Shown: positions 40,691 through 53,225 of the stretch, in pieces
How positions within the stretch are numbered: position 1 is the stretch's first letter
Layout: the number at the start of each line of letters is the position of its first letter
Assembly: GCF_031143425.1 (NCBI RefSeq)
Contig: NC_090446.1
Span: forward strand, 653,191,717-653,255,716
Direction of reading: 5' to 3'
Length of the DNA: 64,000 bases
Source of the DNA: Pleurodeles waltl
Lineage: Eukaryota; Chordata; Amphibia; Caudata; Salamandridae
Notes under the pieces: model-generated
What the model was told of the DNA's origin: nothing
The model's input: the letters and a program-made list of their open reading frames with translations, nothing else
The model's database searches: none
Made by a program: the position numbers and the translations under genes

Positions 40691-42849
40691 CTTTTCTAGA
40701 AGGCTGAGTTCTGCAAAAAGTGCAGTAGTGCAGCAAATTGGGCAGTAACATATACCATCGTCAAGTGAAATCCACTTAGAGAAAAATATATCACAGGATA
40801 CTGACCTCTAAATGCATTTCTTAAATGTTCTCCGTTGGGCCCCCAACTGCTTATTAGTTATATTCAGATTGCCAGACATAAATAGCTTTCATAGAAATTC
40901 ATAGAGCAGAAATAAGAGGAAGCTCTAAAACATTAGTACTCAGTTTCAAGGGGCAAAAAAGTACAGTTTTGTGTATGCAGAGGGCTGCTGCTATGCTGTG
41001 GCTCTCTCCAACCCCAACTCACTCTCCCTGTTTGTTTGGGTTTTTACAAAAAGGACGTTATCATTATATCAAAAAAGAGCATTTTGCACAACATTTATTT
41101 ACTCCGGAATCAGTAAATAAAAAGAAAAAAATGCTCACCTTGTTTTGTAGGCACAAGCACTCATTTTAACGTGTGATACAAAATAACGCAACAGCCACGT
41201 CATAGCACCTTTTTTTACCTCATTATTTTCAGTGATGTATACCATGGCTAAAAATCATTGCTAACGCTAATAGTTTCATAGATGAGACCTATTGTCTTTA
41301 TAAATGCTGGTTCAGTTAAGGTGACTGTATAACAATTTAAATTCAATTAAATGTTGTTTTAAAAGACTAAAATGTAGCTGCAGAATATTTTGTCCTTCAC
41401 TAACCCACTCCCTGCCCACACTTGCATCGTACCTGCAGTCACACAAGGGCGTAACGAAACTTGAGGGGGCCACCTGGCCCACCACCTACCACTTTTGCTG
41501 AGGCGGTCCCTTAGGGCTCAGGGACCCCTGATCCCTCCCCCAATTCACCACGGGTGCTTATATTATGCCATGGCAGTCACAGTTCGCTATGTTTTTTATG
41601 CATTTTTCACATATGAACAGGGCTTTCTTGCAGAAAGTCAGAAGCTAGACTGGCTGTAGAAACAAAGCCCATTACCAAAATAGCACAAACATTCCCTTGC
41701 AACACCGTTTTTTATATTCTGATTCTGAATTTAGATTATACATTCATTTCAGTTTGCTCTATGAGCAGGTCAGCCCTGCTCGTAAAACAAGTTACACTGA
41801 CTTAAGATAGCAAGCCCAGAATCAGAACAATGTTGCTGGGCTAACATAAGCAACAACAACAAAAACAGCATTCAAGCAGCTTTCTCTGCTGCAACTCTCG
41901 GCTTACAGGCATCTCTGCCAAGTGCCACGCATCACAGGTCAGACTAACACAGATTGTTAGTCCTTCCTGCATTCCCTCACTGGAACGTTTTGTCACGCAA
42001 TTTGGAGCAGTGCAAAGTTTTCAGAAGCAGTTGTTCTTTGTGTGCCACCTGTGACAAAAGCTATTTGTCAGTTTGCCGAGGAAGCCTCTGAAACTCAGCA
42101 TTTACCTGCCACTACAGCCAGGACAGATAAGGGGTCCAAAAAAAGATTAACAGCTATCATGGCTAACCTCAGACAGTGTACACTATTGTATAAGGCTGAT
42201 GGTGGGTGGTCCCTGCTCTGTGCAGATGCAGGTAAACTTTAAATTCAATGACAATAAGTATGCCACCAGTGAGCAGCACTACCTCAGTGCAAGTACATTG
42301 GGGGGAAAAAGTGGAACTCACTTCAGTGCTTCATATGTGAGGGAATTTCTAATATTAATCTTCAGATGGATTTTTCAGCACGTTTTAATTGCCTTTAAGT
42401 GTTAGTGTCACACAAGGCATGGAATGTCGCACATAGGTACACTTAAACCATGGTACTGTCACAAACAAGCAACATGAAACTTGGCAGCTATGTACTAGGG
42501 GCATCACAGAGGTAGATCTGTGGGCCGCAAGCGAAGGGGGGCCAGCAACCCATGGGCCATACTTCGAAAACCACTGGTCTTAAATTACCTCTGCCATAAT
42601 AAAGTGTCAATTTCGGATGTGTTGTTCACAACCACCGCAGCACATTTCTAAATGCAGTCAGAAATGGGCACGTGTGTTCCCACCAGTGCCACCCTATATG
42701 TATTGGGGTTGGTCAGTCCAGTACCTGCAGATTATTGTATGTAATGTTGAAAGGGGAGGATTCTGCACATAAGGAGAGCAGGTGGAAGGAAACTTTGTGT
42801 ATATAAATCAATACAGTGATTTCAAGATGTTGGGTTATCAGTGTACTAT
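40691..42849 (+). other. CPEB4 intron, no gene seen
   Basis: 2.2 kb without a supported feature. A segment around 42510-42580 resembles one end of a hAT-like element (reverse-strand CAGTGGTTTTCGAAGT), but no partner end was found. Confidence 0.55.
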
Positions 42850-43640
42850 ACAGCCTGAAAGGGTACACATCCGGCTCCCAACAGTTCCTTTTCTGGCGGA
42901 ACATCCAGCAACCGGGCAGACCTCCTGCATGTCAGAAATTGCCAGCTGGATGAAGACCAACTGTCTGAAAATCAACACATCCAAAACTGAAGTACTCTTT
43001 TGCAGGGATACCTCACTATAGAATTCCACATGGTGGCCAGCCAGCCTAGCAAAAAACCTAAGAATAGCGGTGGGCAACCAAATCCTAATGACTTACCAAG
43101 ACAACACAGTTGACTCCTGCTGATTCTATACTCGCAAAATCCCACAAAAATTATTTAAACATCTTTCTCTCAACACCTGCACAGCTGTCAACCAGGCCCT
43201 TATCACCAGTAGGCTGGACTACAGCAACGCACTCTGTTGTCATCACTGTCCAACTGACTAGAGGACTCCCAACCATACAAAACACAGCAGCAGGATTCAC
43301 CCTCGAATGCACCACCTTACACCACCATTGATAGCCCGTTCATTAACACATACTCCTCACATACAAATACAAAGCATTGCACAAACTAGGCCCCTCCTAA
43401 CACAACAGCCTCATATATTTCCACACCCCTGCCAGAAACCTCCAATAGGCCAGCCTCCTGCTCACATCCTGCATATCCAGAGCCAGAGCGAGGAGGTTGT
43501 GTTTTCTCCTACCTCCGTCCTAAAGCCTGGAATGACCTCCCTCTAAATATCAGGGCCGCCTCCTCAGTCCTTGAATCTGTCAAGAAATTGAAGGCACAGC
43601 CCCATCTTTTTAGAGCTAGGATACCCTCCTGGGGAAATTG
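42850..43640 (+). pseudogene. Decayed CR1/L2-like LINE, C-terminal RT part
   Basis: EIASWMKTNCLKINTSKTEV is the conserved segment after the RT catalytic motif in CR1/L2-type LINEs. It is followed by NQALITSRLDYSNALC and, after frameshifts, by traces of the region that reads HITPLL...LHWLP in intact members. Stops are frequent and the upstream RT is missing, so it is a 5'-truncated copy, as most LINE insertions are. The exact clade cannot be decided by eye. Confidence 0.72.
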
Positions 43641-44895
43641 TGTGGTCTGTTGGTAAATTTAACTTAATGTGACATTACATTTATGAAATGATTGTTGTGA
43701 AATGATACTTGCTGTTTTTTCTTTCCTTTCATGATCTAGACTACAGTAACACCATAAGTCAGTGAATATCAGGCTTTACTACACGTGGTTTTACCTGCAA
43801 TGCTGTTTTAATGTAATTTTGAATGTTTAATGCACCCACTAGCTACATTTGGCCCACAAAATGTAGAGGCACTCTCCTCTGCTTCTCAAGCCCACTGGCA
43901 AGAGCTGTCTGTATTAAAGTTTGACTCGAATCCTTGGCTACCGCTGTTGGCTGTGCAGGCTCAGTAAATAGAAGGTACTAGTGATATCCACCTGTGAGAC
44001 CCATAACTCTTATCAGTCAGAAACCAATTTTAGGTAATCAGGCATCAGTATCTTGAGATGTTTACATGTGCAAGATTTCGGTCACTGTACAACATGAAAG
44101 TGTAACTATATAACACCTAGTGCTCACTGAGCAAATATTTCATCTCGTTCTAAATACCTATGAGAACTGACGGATTTGGGGTATTGAAGCTAACAGTCCT
44201 CACTGTGAAAGTTCTTTATACTGTGTGTGAACCATAGAATCCTCACCGTGTCTGTCATTCAGCCTCTAATCTCTTCTGGAAAGTGAAAGGCAGCTGTGCG
44301 TGGTTTGGTGCGAAGAAGTAGGAAGCTTACTTCTGAAGCTTCTAGTAAAACCAGGGTTCTATAGATATAATCAGTGGGGAGGGCAAGTACGGACTTCAGG
44401 ACCAGCATATGCCAATCCAGCACAGATGCACAGGCTTACACCTTGTGGCAAAGGGGACTTCTTGAAAGCATTGCACCAACTCTTTAAAGAGTTTTGCATC
44501 TTAGAGTGGAACCTTGCTTCAGTAAATATGGCCTTATCTCTCAAATTAAGCATGCGATGCAAAAGAGACTTCTACATTCACATAAATATATTTTTATGAG
44601 GCAGAATACATTATCTATCTGACTACTCAATTGAGGAAACATTAAAAACCCCAAACACAGTATCCTTAAACCCCTGTTAGTGGGAATCTCTTTAATACCA
44701 GGGCACAGTATCAAACGGATTTGCATTCGCTTGTCTTCTCAGCCTTTATTGCTTTTAACCACCAAAGCAAATGTCAGCTTTCTAAATGTTCTAATTGTTC
44801 AGTTTGAGTGGCGAGGCAAACGGGTAATGCTCCTGTTAGGAAAATCTCATGCATACCAGTGAAAAACTGTTACCATTCTGTTTTTTCCTCTTCAG
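43641..44895 (+). other. CPEB4 intron upstream of the 119-base exon
   Basis: No supported feature. It ends in a pyrimidine-rich tract, TTTTTTCCTCTTCAG, which is a strong acceptor. Confidence 0.6.
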
Positions 44896-45014
44896 GATAC
44901 GCCTTCCTATTATTCCAAGACGAAAGCTCTGTTCAGGCTCTTATTGACGCATGCATCGAAGAGGATGGCAAGCTCTACCTGTGTGTATCCAGCCCTACTA
45001 TTAAAGATAAGCCA
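44896..45014 (+). CDS. CPEB4: CPEB4 exon: end of RRM1 (RNP1)
   Basis: A 119-base exon, acceptor CTTCAG and donor GTGAGT. It completes the Gly codon and reads YAFLLFQDESSVQALIDACI, then EEDGKLYLCVSS, PTIKDKP, ending on a codon boundary. GYAFLLF is the RNP1 motif of RRM1, which contacts RNA. DESSV and DACIEEDG fit CPEB4; as I recall, CPEB2 has EESSV and DACLEEDG. Phase agrees with both neighbours. Confidence 0.94.
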
Positions 45015-48000
45015 GTGAGTATGAGATTTTTCCAATATTTCTAGATCTCTTTGCAGGCCTAATGGCTGATTTCACACATTTAAAACGCTTTGGAAATTGA
45101 AGAAACATGACTCTTTGCTTTTGTTCTATTAACAAACAAAAGGTTATATTGGGAATGTTATGAGTCATTGAACAAATAATCCCTCTTTCGATTTGGTCTC
45201 GGATTGACCTTCGGGTCAAAGGTTGCATAAGTGGAGCAGCACAGCCACTAAGGTTGAAGCACTGTAACTGTGAGCTGGTGTGGGAACTGAAAGGCTGGTT
45301 AAGGGTGTGGTACAGGTGGGGGAGGAAGGAACAAGCTCAAGAGTGACTTGTTGGCCTTTCACTGAGCCCCATTAGCTTTCATAACCACTATTGTGAAAGA
45401 AGGGGAGGAGGTCACCTATGGCTAGACTTGCTGTTTTTGCTGCTTCTGAAGGAGTGATGTAGACCAGCATCTGGGCCTCATTGGCCTACATAGGGATAGC
45501 ACGCTCCGGGGGCTGGTACAGAAGGGGAGAGAATGCTGAGGCTGTAGCTTATCTTGGAGATGAGAGCAGGCTGTAGGGGGGCCGGTGAAGTTTGGGAGAA
45601 TGACCTAAGTTTGTAGATTGGTGTGGTAAGAGAGCATGAGGCTGTTGCGACACAGGACCACAGGTTAAGGCTGCAGTGACCAGCGTTTCTGGAGTGCCAG
45701 GAATAATGGGAGACCATACATCAAGGCATCATCCTGGATGTAGCAGCCATTTTGAGTGAAATGAAAACCCTCGTTGGGAAGGTCTATTCACCAACACTTC
45801 TACCAGTACTACTGCTGCTGGCTCATCTTAGTCAGTACTATCACACCATTGAGGATGGGAGCTGCCTGTTGTACACTGCCATGTTTTTTTTATTTTTATT
45901 TTTATTTCTTTTGGCAACCATGTTAGCGGAGGAAACACCACTAAGGAGCCAATAGGTGTGCAACAACAGGCACTCTTCCTTGACAGCACCAAACAAGTTC
46001 TGCCCAATCAGATGCTGTACTCTATGTAACCATGTTAGTGGAGGCAAATCCCCTCTCATAGTGTGCTCCTTAAAGCTCTTTTTCTGTTGGTCACAAAAGA
46101 TATGGTGATAACTGAGCGGTCAAGCCCGATGTAATATGTATATCTCAGAAGTATTGAAATGCATCCAATAAGGAACATAAAAAATACATAATCGCATGAT
46201 ACATCAACTAAGTACATTTGCCATTGGAGTTCTGATATGTGTTGCGTAGTACTGAAGATAACCCAACAGTAGTGAAGTGATTTTTATCACAGTATTAGTT
46301 TTATTCAACTTCACCTAGTTTTCATTCTTTTTCTTTAACGACTTTAGTGTGCCATTCCTACCTGCAACCATTGTGCCCTTGACTCCCATTGAAAATTTTG
46401 TATTAAGTGAATGACACTGACTATATCGACTTAGGTGGCACACACAATATAGTCAGTCACTCTAAATACATATCGTTTCTTGCAGAGAGCAGGTGTCAGA
46501 CACAGTTCGGAAGCATAGGCAAGCTAGAGTTTGTGGCCTGCAGCCATAGGGTGGGGGGTGTTTGCCTCAGATCTCCCGGAGTGTGCCCTACTATGGCTTC
46601 ACAAACTGGACCAAGTAGATCCCATCCAGCTCTTAAATCTCAGTGGTAGCGCTGGTGAGCAGCCACAGACTTTTCAGGGAACTAATGTAGGGGTATGCAA
46701 ACTCAGATAACCCGGCAGCACAATATCTGTCCAACCTATTGCTTTACTTGAATAAGAAAACTACTTTAATAGACACTCTTAAAACGGTAAATGACTGCAG
46801 GTGCAATATGCACTGTCACTTGGGCTACTGCCCTCCCTTCTCTCTTACCCATGAGTCCCTCCTCATGTAAATCTAGACAGGTTCCCCGTTAGGTTAGGTT
46901 TGTGAAACATCAATCAAGACTTGGGTGCAGGTCCCCCAGTTCAATTATGGTTGTGCTTAGTTCAGTACAGTTTCTATGATGCAGTCTCACCACAATTCAG
47001 GTCTGTGTCTTTCGACATCATGTGTCTCTTATCTTGCCCGCTTCTGGAAAGAGATGCTGTGGTTGAAGGAGTAGGCATTGATCTGAGCAAACTTCAGCAG
47101 AGAGGAATCAAGAGAAGTAGCCTGGAGTCTTTCAGTGAATGTAGGTCCTGGGTTGTTGGTGTGGCTCATGGCAGGCATCGGAACTGCTTCTGGGTCACTG
47201 TGCATTGAGCAGCAGATGGGCCACCACGTACACCGCTGGGTGATCTGTGTCAGGTGTCATGGAAGTCAATGGAAGCACTTTTCAAGACTTGTGTGACAAC
47301 ATGCACCATAGGCACGACTGGTATCAGGGGCTACTTGCACCATGGGCACAGGTCTTGGTTTAAGCAGCAAGCTCAACTATGATTGTTCCTATTGCATAGA
47401 GGTGACGTTGACTGCCAACCTGTGATTCCCACTTGGACTCCTACTTCTGGATAGACTGCACTCAAACTCTTTAAACTCCTAGATTTCTCTCTTTAGTCTT
47501 CTTGCTTAGGGTAAACCCTCCACACTAGTCTGGCTTTTTCTGGCATTTTCTGGACAGTCACACCTCCTGCAGGCTTGAGACTCTTTCCCTCACTCAGCAG
47601 ACAGCGGTCTTTAGGTCAGCACTTCCAGCAAGTAATGTTTCCAGGTGATGTAACCTCGCCTCTCAGAAGTTGGCTGACACACAGACACTAACTAGCTCTA
47701 CTTGCACAGCAGTCCTCAGAGTATGCTATGGAAAACTCCCTTCCATGGTGAAAGGACTTGGAACTGGAGCAGCAAGAATGTGAATGGCTCACACTTTTAC
47801 ACAGTCAAAGCAGAGAGGCAGCGTGTATTCCCTGTCTGAAATCTCAGAACAGGTTTGGAGACGTTCTTCTTTCAAGTATCCTCTATAGGCTGTTCTCCAG
47901 ACAGTCTTTTTGTTGGGTGATGCTTTCACAGCGGGGTAGTTTCCACCAAGGAGTACTCACAGTAGAGACACAGAAAAGTGTGAACTTTCTACAACTGGCT

Positions 48001-49489
48001 TATCACTAGCACCAGTGATCAGGATGAAGTGAAATGGCTGGCCTCACCTAAAAGAACCCTTTTGCCCTGAGCCCAACTCCCATCACCCACCAAATGTCAG
48101 TACTACAGGGAGACTAATCAGCATCTTCAGTTAGCAGTAGTGTTTAAATAACTTCCTAAAGAAGCCTTGTCTCATCTCTCCAACTTCAGGATTGTCAGCA
48201 ATACACTGCCTGGGAAACAATCTCATGCCTAGGAGCAGGCTAAGGGCTTCTGAAATGGGACTCAGAGGCCACCATTACTCTGGCTCACTTATGCAGACAC
48301 TGCGTGTAATAGTGCACAAATACATTCATTTCACATGGATGTTACCACTAGATTCTGGGTTACTCACTGAGGCAGAACTTTATACAAGTGGGGCCAACAA
48401 CATAGATAGAAGGTCACAACTGCAGATTCACAAAATATGGTCTGCTACCACCGCCACTATACCTGTTAAACCCATGACAGGTGCAGTAATCCAGTGTCAG
48501 CAAAATGAAGACACCGTTGGTGCACCTCTCCACGTTACAGGACTGTTCAGGACCTTATTCATGTCAGACAGAGGTAGGCCTCTACGCACTTGTGTATTAA
48601 TGTGACCCTATGGGAAAAAATAAAAACAGCATGTACAGGTAAAATGATGTTTACAATAAATTAATATGACTGGTCTTATGGTCTTTTCACTGTGTACATG
48701 TTTAGTTGACATTTGTAAATGTACTATTTTCTTTATACTAAACAAGTGCATATTGCATCTTACTGTATAATCATTGGTCTAAATATACCTTATTTTCAAT
48801 CTATGCCCATGTCTACATGGTGAGCAGCTTGGATGTTTCATTTTATTTTATTTTGAAGACCCAAGAGGTAAGATGTATGGAGGCAGTAAAGCTAACGAGC
48901 TACAGACTAGATGTCTGCTTTGTTCTAAGGATACATGCTGTATGTCCTCGGGAGCTAACCTACAGACATCAGTTCTGATAGTGGCCAAGAGCCCTTAACT
49001 TGAGACAGACAATTTGAATAGGGAGAGCTGTTTAAGGATCTGTAGGCCTGATGAGAGGCCTTCAAATGACAAACAGCCCTACTTGACGATTTCAGAGGAT
49101 AGATTCCACCAGCCACAGTACCTGAATTTGTAGTACCTTATGATATGCTGGCAATACAGTAGATGGCCTCCCCATCACAGGCCCATACTGTTTCCAGGGC
49201 ATACCTGAATTACTTTTAGTTCCCACCCACCAGTTTTACTATTTCTGCACATCTTCCCACTGATCAACCACAATTCCAGCAATGCAGTTAAGGAGATAAC
49301 AAAACACAGAATAATTTACCATCTCTCACCTTAAATCTACCACAGAAGACATCATCAATACTGCGGATGCTTGTGGACCGGAGGAATCACCAGCACTCCC
49401 ATGTGCTGGCATGAAAATATGTGCAGCCAGAACAGTTAACGCCTTGAATATAGGAATTCCCCCAGAGAAACACTAAGTGTCTTACATAA
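45015..49489 (+). other. CPEB4 intron, first 4.5 kb
   Basis: No supported gene. The longest open stretch (48192-48605, 137 codons) has no recognisable domain. Sequence at 46900-48600 is less AT-rich than the surroundings and may be an unclassified old repeat. Confidence 0.55.
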
Positions 49490-50060
49490 AAACCCTACCA
49501 AACAGACCTTGACCCAAAAAAATTCTTCTAACACCTGGCCAATAACAGACTGTTTAAGTCAAGAAGGTAGAACAATTGAAAAAATCCACCTAAAAAAATA
49601 CTGAATCCATCAAGGAAAATAATCTGCTTTCAGATTACCAATACAGATTCTGGTATGGCTGTGGCACAGAAACATCAGTGATTTCCACATGGGATGGTTT
49701 TAAAACTACAGTGGATTAAAAATGGAGTACTGACACATCTATTACTTGAACTCTTCCCTTGCCTTTGATACTATTATCTCATGCTTCTACAGAGATTAGA
49801 CAATATCAGAGTGTGTTTCGCGTAACTGAAGCAGATTGCACCTTTCTACCAGACAGATTATCATCTCACTCATCCCTTCTGGTCAGCTCCATTCAGTTCA
49901 CAACTAATGTACCAAACAGCTTTACCGCCTCTAACATTTACCTTAGTTTCCTACTGGACCTAATCTTATAAACTGATGATGCACATATCATATTTAAGTA
50001 TGAAAACTCATCCTACTTTGACTTATTCTCATTTGTACCATACCTCAAACGGTCAGATAA
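49490..50060 (+). pseudogene. Very decayed LINE reverse transcriptase fragment
   Basis: Pieces in different frames follow the order of a CR1/L2-like RT: LDPKKF and WPITDCLS (the NYRPIS region), IEKI, then NNLLSDYQYRFWYGCGTETS (the region reading QYGFRKGHST in intact members), LAFDTII, and TDDAHIIF in place of the YADDTQ catalytic motif. The Tyr-Ala of that motif is lost. It is a separate and older fragment than the one at 42850. Confidence 0.5.
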
Positions 50061-51397
50061 TGCACGATACCAACTGCAGCAATGTGAACATGTCACAAAT
50101 CAAAATATTCACACGTTGTAAACCATGAAACACCACCCATCAACAATATGGCCTCAGTAGTTCAGCCTGCCACCAAACAGCCGAGCCCAACTGAGGATTC
50201 TACTGGTAAATCCGTACTCAATTCTGTCAGTCATAATTGTACAGAATGTGTCAAATATGTTTGAATTGCATTTGGTCACTTCTTTCCCTCTTATTATTAC
50301 CCCACCTAGGTAGAGTCTAGATGCGCCACTCCTGGTCATTTTTGTAGTCCATGACTTCAGTAGAACGTGCTGGCTGCTATACTCGTCTTGCTAAAATTCT
50401 GTGCAGTTTCACTTGTATGCAGTGCTAATATGTACAATTAGGTGTTTGCATGAATGTAAGTACACATTTATTTGAAGAGTATAAAAATATTTGCACAAGG
50501 GCAGGGCTTGTAATTTTTTGCCCAAACTGTTAGATCAACTATACAGGAGTTACCTGTATATCAAAATATAGTGAATCTTTCTTGAACACTGAGGCTTTGA
50601 GCACATTCTGTTTGTCTGGCTCTGGTTCTGTACGCTCGGAAAATGCACCATTTTAATTGGTGAATCGCCTGTAGAATGGTTACTCTGGCATTACCACATC
50701 AACATGCAGTAGTCTAGAGTGATATCAAATTTTGCCTATCCCTATTGGTCTGGAAGAACGTTAGCTTATTCGCCCTTGAAAGAATTTAGTCCATGGGCCT
50801 TTGCTCTTGAAAGGCCTCAAGTCCTTCATAGTACTTTATTCTCACACTCCACAGTATTGTTTGTTGAAACTTCTCCTTGCCAGTAATAGTAGTATGGCCA
50901 ATGGGTTGGTGGGGGGAGGGGAGGGAATTTTAAAAGTGTGATACAATAAACGGGACACCAGCATACCAGGTGAACTACCATAAGTCGAGGTTATGTGGGG
51001 GATGGAGAAAGTATAGTTTAAATGCCACATTTCAAAATTATTTGTATTACCACGTTTTTGGGAAGTTCAAAACATTTGTTCTCCAAAATACAGAATGATT
51101 TTAGGAATAGTCACATGGATATTGCTTTCACTTGGTTTGTGCTTTTGTTGGGCAATAGATTAATATCTGTTTGGAAGACTAAATATTAGGTTAGAGCATG
51201 TTGTAATACATCTCATCAAGAGGCTGGTTGGGATGCACTCAAAAGCTTGTTGTCGTCCATTTTAGTTTTGTTTTTTTCCAAAATATATCAGCTAAAAAAA
51301 AGTTACTAAAATTGTCACTGTACTATGACACCTCAATGTAACTTGCTTTTTAACTTTGCATTCTGGTAATGGGTATAATGCTTTTCTTTAATTTTAG
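50061..51397 (+). other. CPEB4 intron upstream of the 115-base exon
   Basis: No supported feature. It ends CTTTAATTTTAG, the acceptor of the next exon. Confidence 0.6.
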
Positions 51398-51512
51398 GTT
51401 CAAATTCGTCCTTGGAACCTCAGCGACAGTGACTTTGTGATGGACGGCTCACAGCCTCTTGACCCAAGGAAGACAATTTTCGTGGGTGGTGTTCCTCGAC
51501 CACTAAGAGCCG
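51398..51512 (+). CDS. CPEB4: CPEB4 exon: inter-RRM linker and start of RRM2
   Basis: A 115-base exon, acceptor TTTTAG and donor GTATGA. It reads VQIRPWNLSDSDFVMDGSQP, LDPRKTIFVGGVPRPLRA and the first base of a Val codon. KTIFVGG is RNP2 of RRM2. The segment joins the two RNA-recognition motifs that clamp the polyadenylation element. It is phase-matched to both flanking exons and nearly invariant in the CPEB2-4 subfamily. Confidence 0.94.
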
Positions 51513-53043
51513 GTATGATAAACTACTCTGTGAAATCTACTGCTTCTAGATACCCGACCTTGGTCTTGAATGCCATTTACTCGTTTTTGTTTTTTTTAAT
51601 TGCATCCGTTCAGCTGACGTTTTGTAAAATTCCCTTTTTCTATTCATGTCATCAAAAAAAAAAAAACTTTTTAACGAGTTTTTTTAAATGATTGAATATA
51701 GATGTATGTACAGTCACTCACAGTGCCTTTGTAGTTAAGTAGTGGAATGCGCTTTGTCATCAGTCACACATATGGCCTGTTTGACAGATAGGCAGAAAAC
51801 GTCGCAAAAATAAATATACAGGTACTTAAGATTACAAAGTGTCATGCATATTGATCAAAGCCAGAAGTTCGATGTGTCCCAAACTTTGTGTTTCCCGTTG
51901 CAGTTTGCATAAGGGTTTTGTTGATCGATAGCCTAAATCGGTTGGACACTTTGACACCAAGCGTGCCTTATCAACTGAGGGCAATTACCTCATTTTTTAC
52001 TTTTTGCGCTTTCATTAAGTTCAATGATTCATCGTGTCCTTAAGGTCTGTTTTGGAAAACATTTTCCTGGGTCAGTGAGGGTGCAACGGATTTAACGCTC
52101 CCACATCCCCAACTGTTCCCCTTCCGCAATAGCAGAGCAGGCTGGGGAACACCTCAGAGGGCTGACCTATTGCCCACCTCCGATTAAATTTGTAATGTGT
52201 GGTCCGTGAATATGTATGTGCACTTTAGAAAATGTTTTTATTTAATTGTGCCATCAAAACATTCGCTAGAAGTTTGGGAAAACCGAGAAAAGGCCCTAGA
52301 AGAGAGGGGACAGTCTACAACAAACTGGAGGTAACATCCGTCAGTGCCCGTTGTGCTCTGGTGAAGGGGCAGGTAGTCTGGATGCAGAGGCTTATCTAGT
52401 CATGCTCATTTCTTACCCTCCTGCAAGCCATGTAAGCAGAGCTTTCAGCTTTGTTTCTCTGTGGCAATATACGGTAATTAGCACAGGGCGTGGAACAAAG
52501 GCCTGCCTCATCACGCGCTGAACTTGATTTGATGTTTGTGGCACCAATAGCAGTGCCTATTTGGGCACAGCCACCGGCTGCACCCAGAAGGTACTGGAAC
52601 CAGAGATCCTCACAGAGGAAGAAACTCAGAGGTACTCATTCTGCACAGTTTCCACTTCACACCTTCAGATTCTCTGACTTGAGCGGAAAGAGGAGGTGCA
52701 GCACTTTAACGCCCTTGTAGGGAAGGCACTTCTGACATAGCCGCAGTGCTCAATGCAAGCAGAATATGGCTTGTTTTCCTCCTTTAAGTAGTGTAATAAT
52801 CTAAATGACAAAATGGGTACTAATAATCCTAGTATAACAGAATGACCTCTCAAAAAGCAGGGAATAAAATGGTTACTTTGAAGTTTTTTTTTTTCTTCAA
52901 CAATGGCTTTTTGCTACAGAGGGGCAATATGGAATGGCCTTATGCTCATGGTTTAAAGAAGAGCCGTTTGTTAAAGATAATGGATGGTCGAGTTGATTGT
53001 CAATAACGGCAAATTGCTAATGAGGTCTGTGTTCTTGTTGTAG
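51513..53043 (+). other. CPEB4 intron, 1.5 kb
   Basis: The shortest intron in the window and the only one without a recognisable mobile element. It ends TTCTTGTTGTAG. Confidence 0.65.
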
Positions 53044-53225
53044 TGGAACTTGCAATGATAATGGACCGTCTGTACGGAGGAGTTTGCTATGCTGGTATCG
53101 ACACTGACCCTGAGTTGAAGTACCCGAAAGGAGCTGGAAGAGTGGCATTTTCTAATCAACAAAGTTACATAGCTGCTATCAGTGCACGCTTTGTCCAGCT
53201 GCAGCATGGAGAGATAGATAAACGG
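53044..53225 (+). CDS. CPEB4: CPEB4 exon: RRM2
   Basis: A 182-base exon, acceptor TTGTAG and donor GTAAGA. It completes the Val codon and reads ELAMIMDRLYGGVCYAGIDT, DPELKYPKGAGRVAFSNQQS, YIAAISARFVQLQHGEIDKR, ending on a codon boundary. GAGRVAFS is RNP1 of RRM2. HGEIDKR favours CPEB4 over CPEB2. The following exon, expected to start VEVKPYVLDD and to carry the C-terminal Cys/His ZZ-type zinc-binding domain, is not in the remaining 10.8 kb, so the last visible intron exceeds that size. Confidence 0.94.

Noticed and set aside
41450..41560. Possible transposon end around GGGCGTAACGAAAC
   Set aside because: No inverted partner or flanking duplication could be found.
42510..42580. One end of a hAT-like element
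   Set aside because: Only one end resembles the hAT terminal sequence; no partner end and no target-site duplication were found.
48192..48605. 137-codon open frame on the + strand in a CPEB4 intron
   Set aside because: No domain, no splice context and no homology I recognise; the length is plausible by chance in this less AT-rich stretch.
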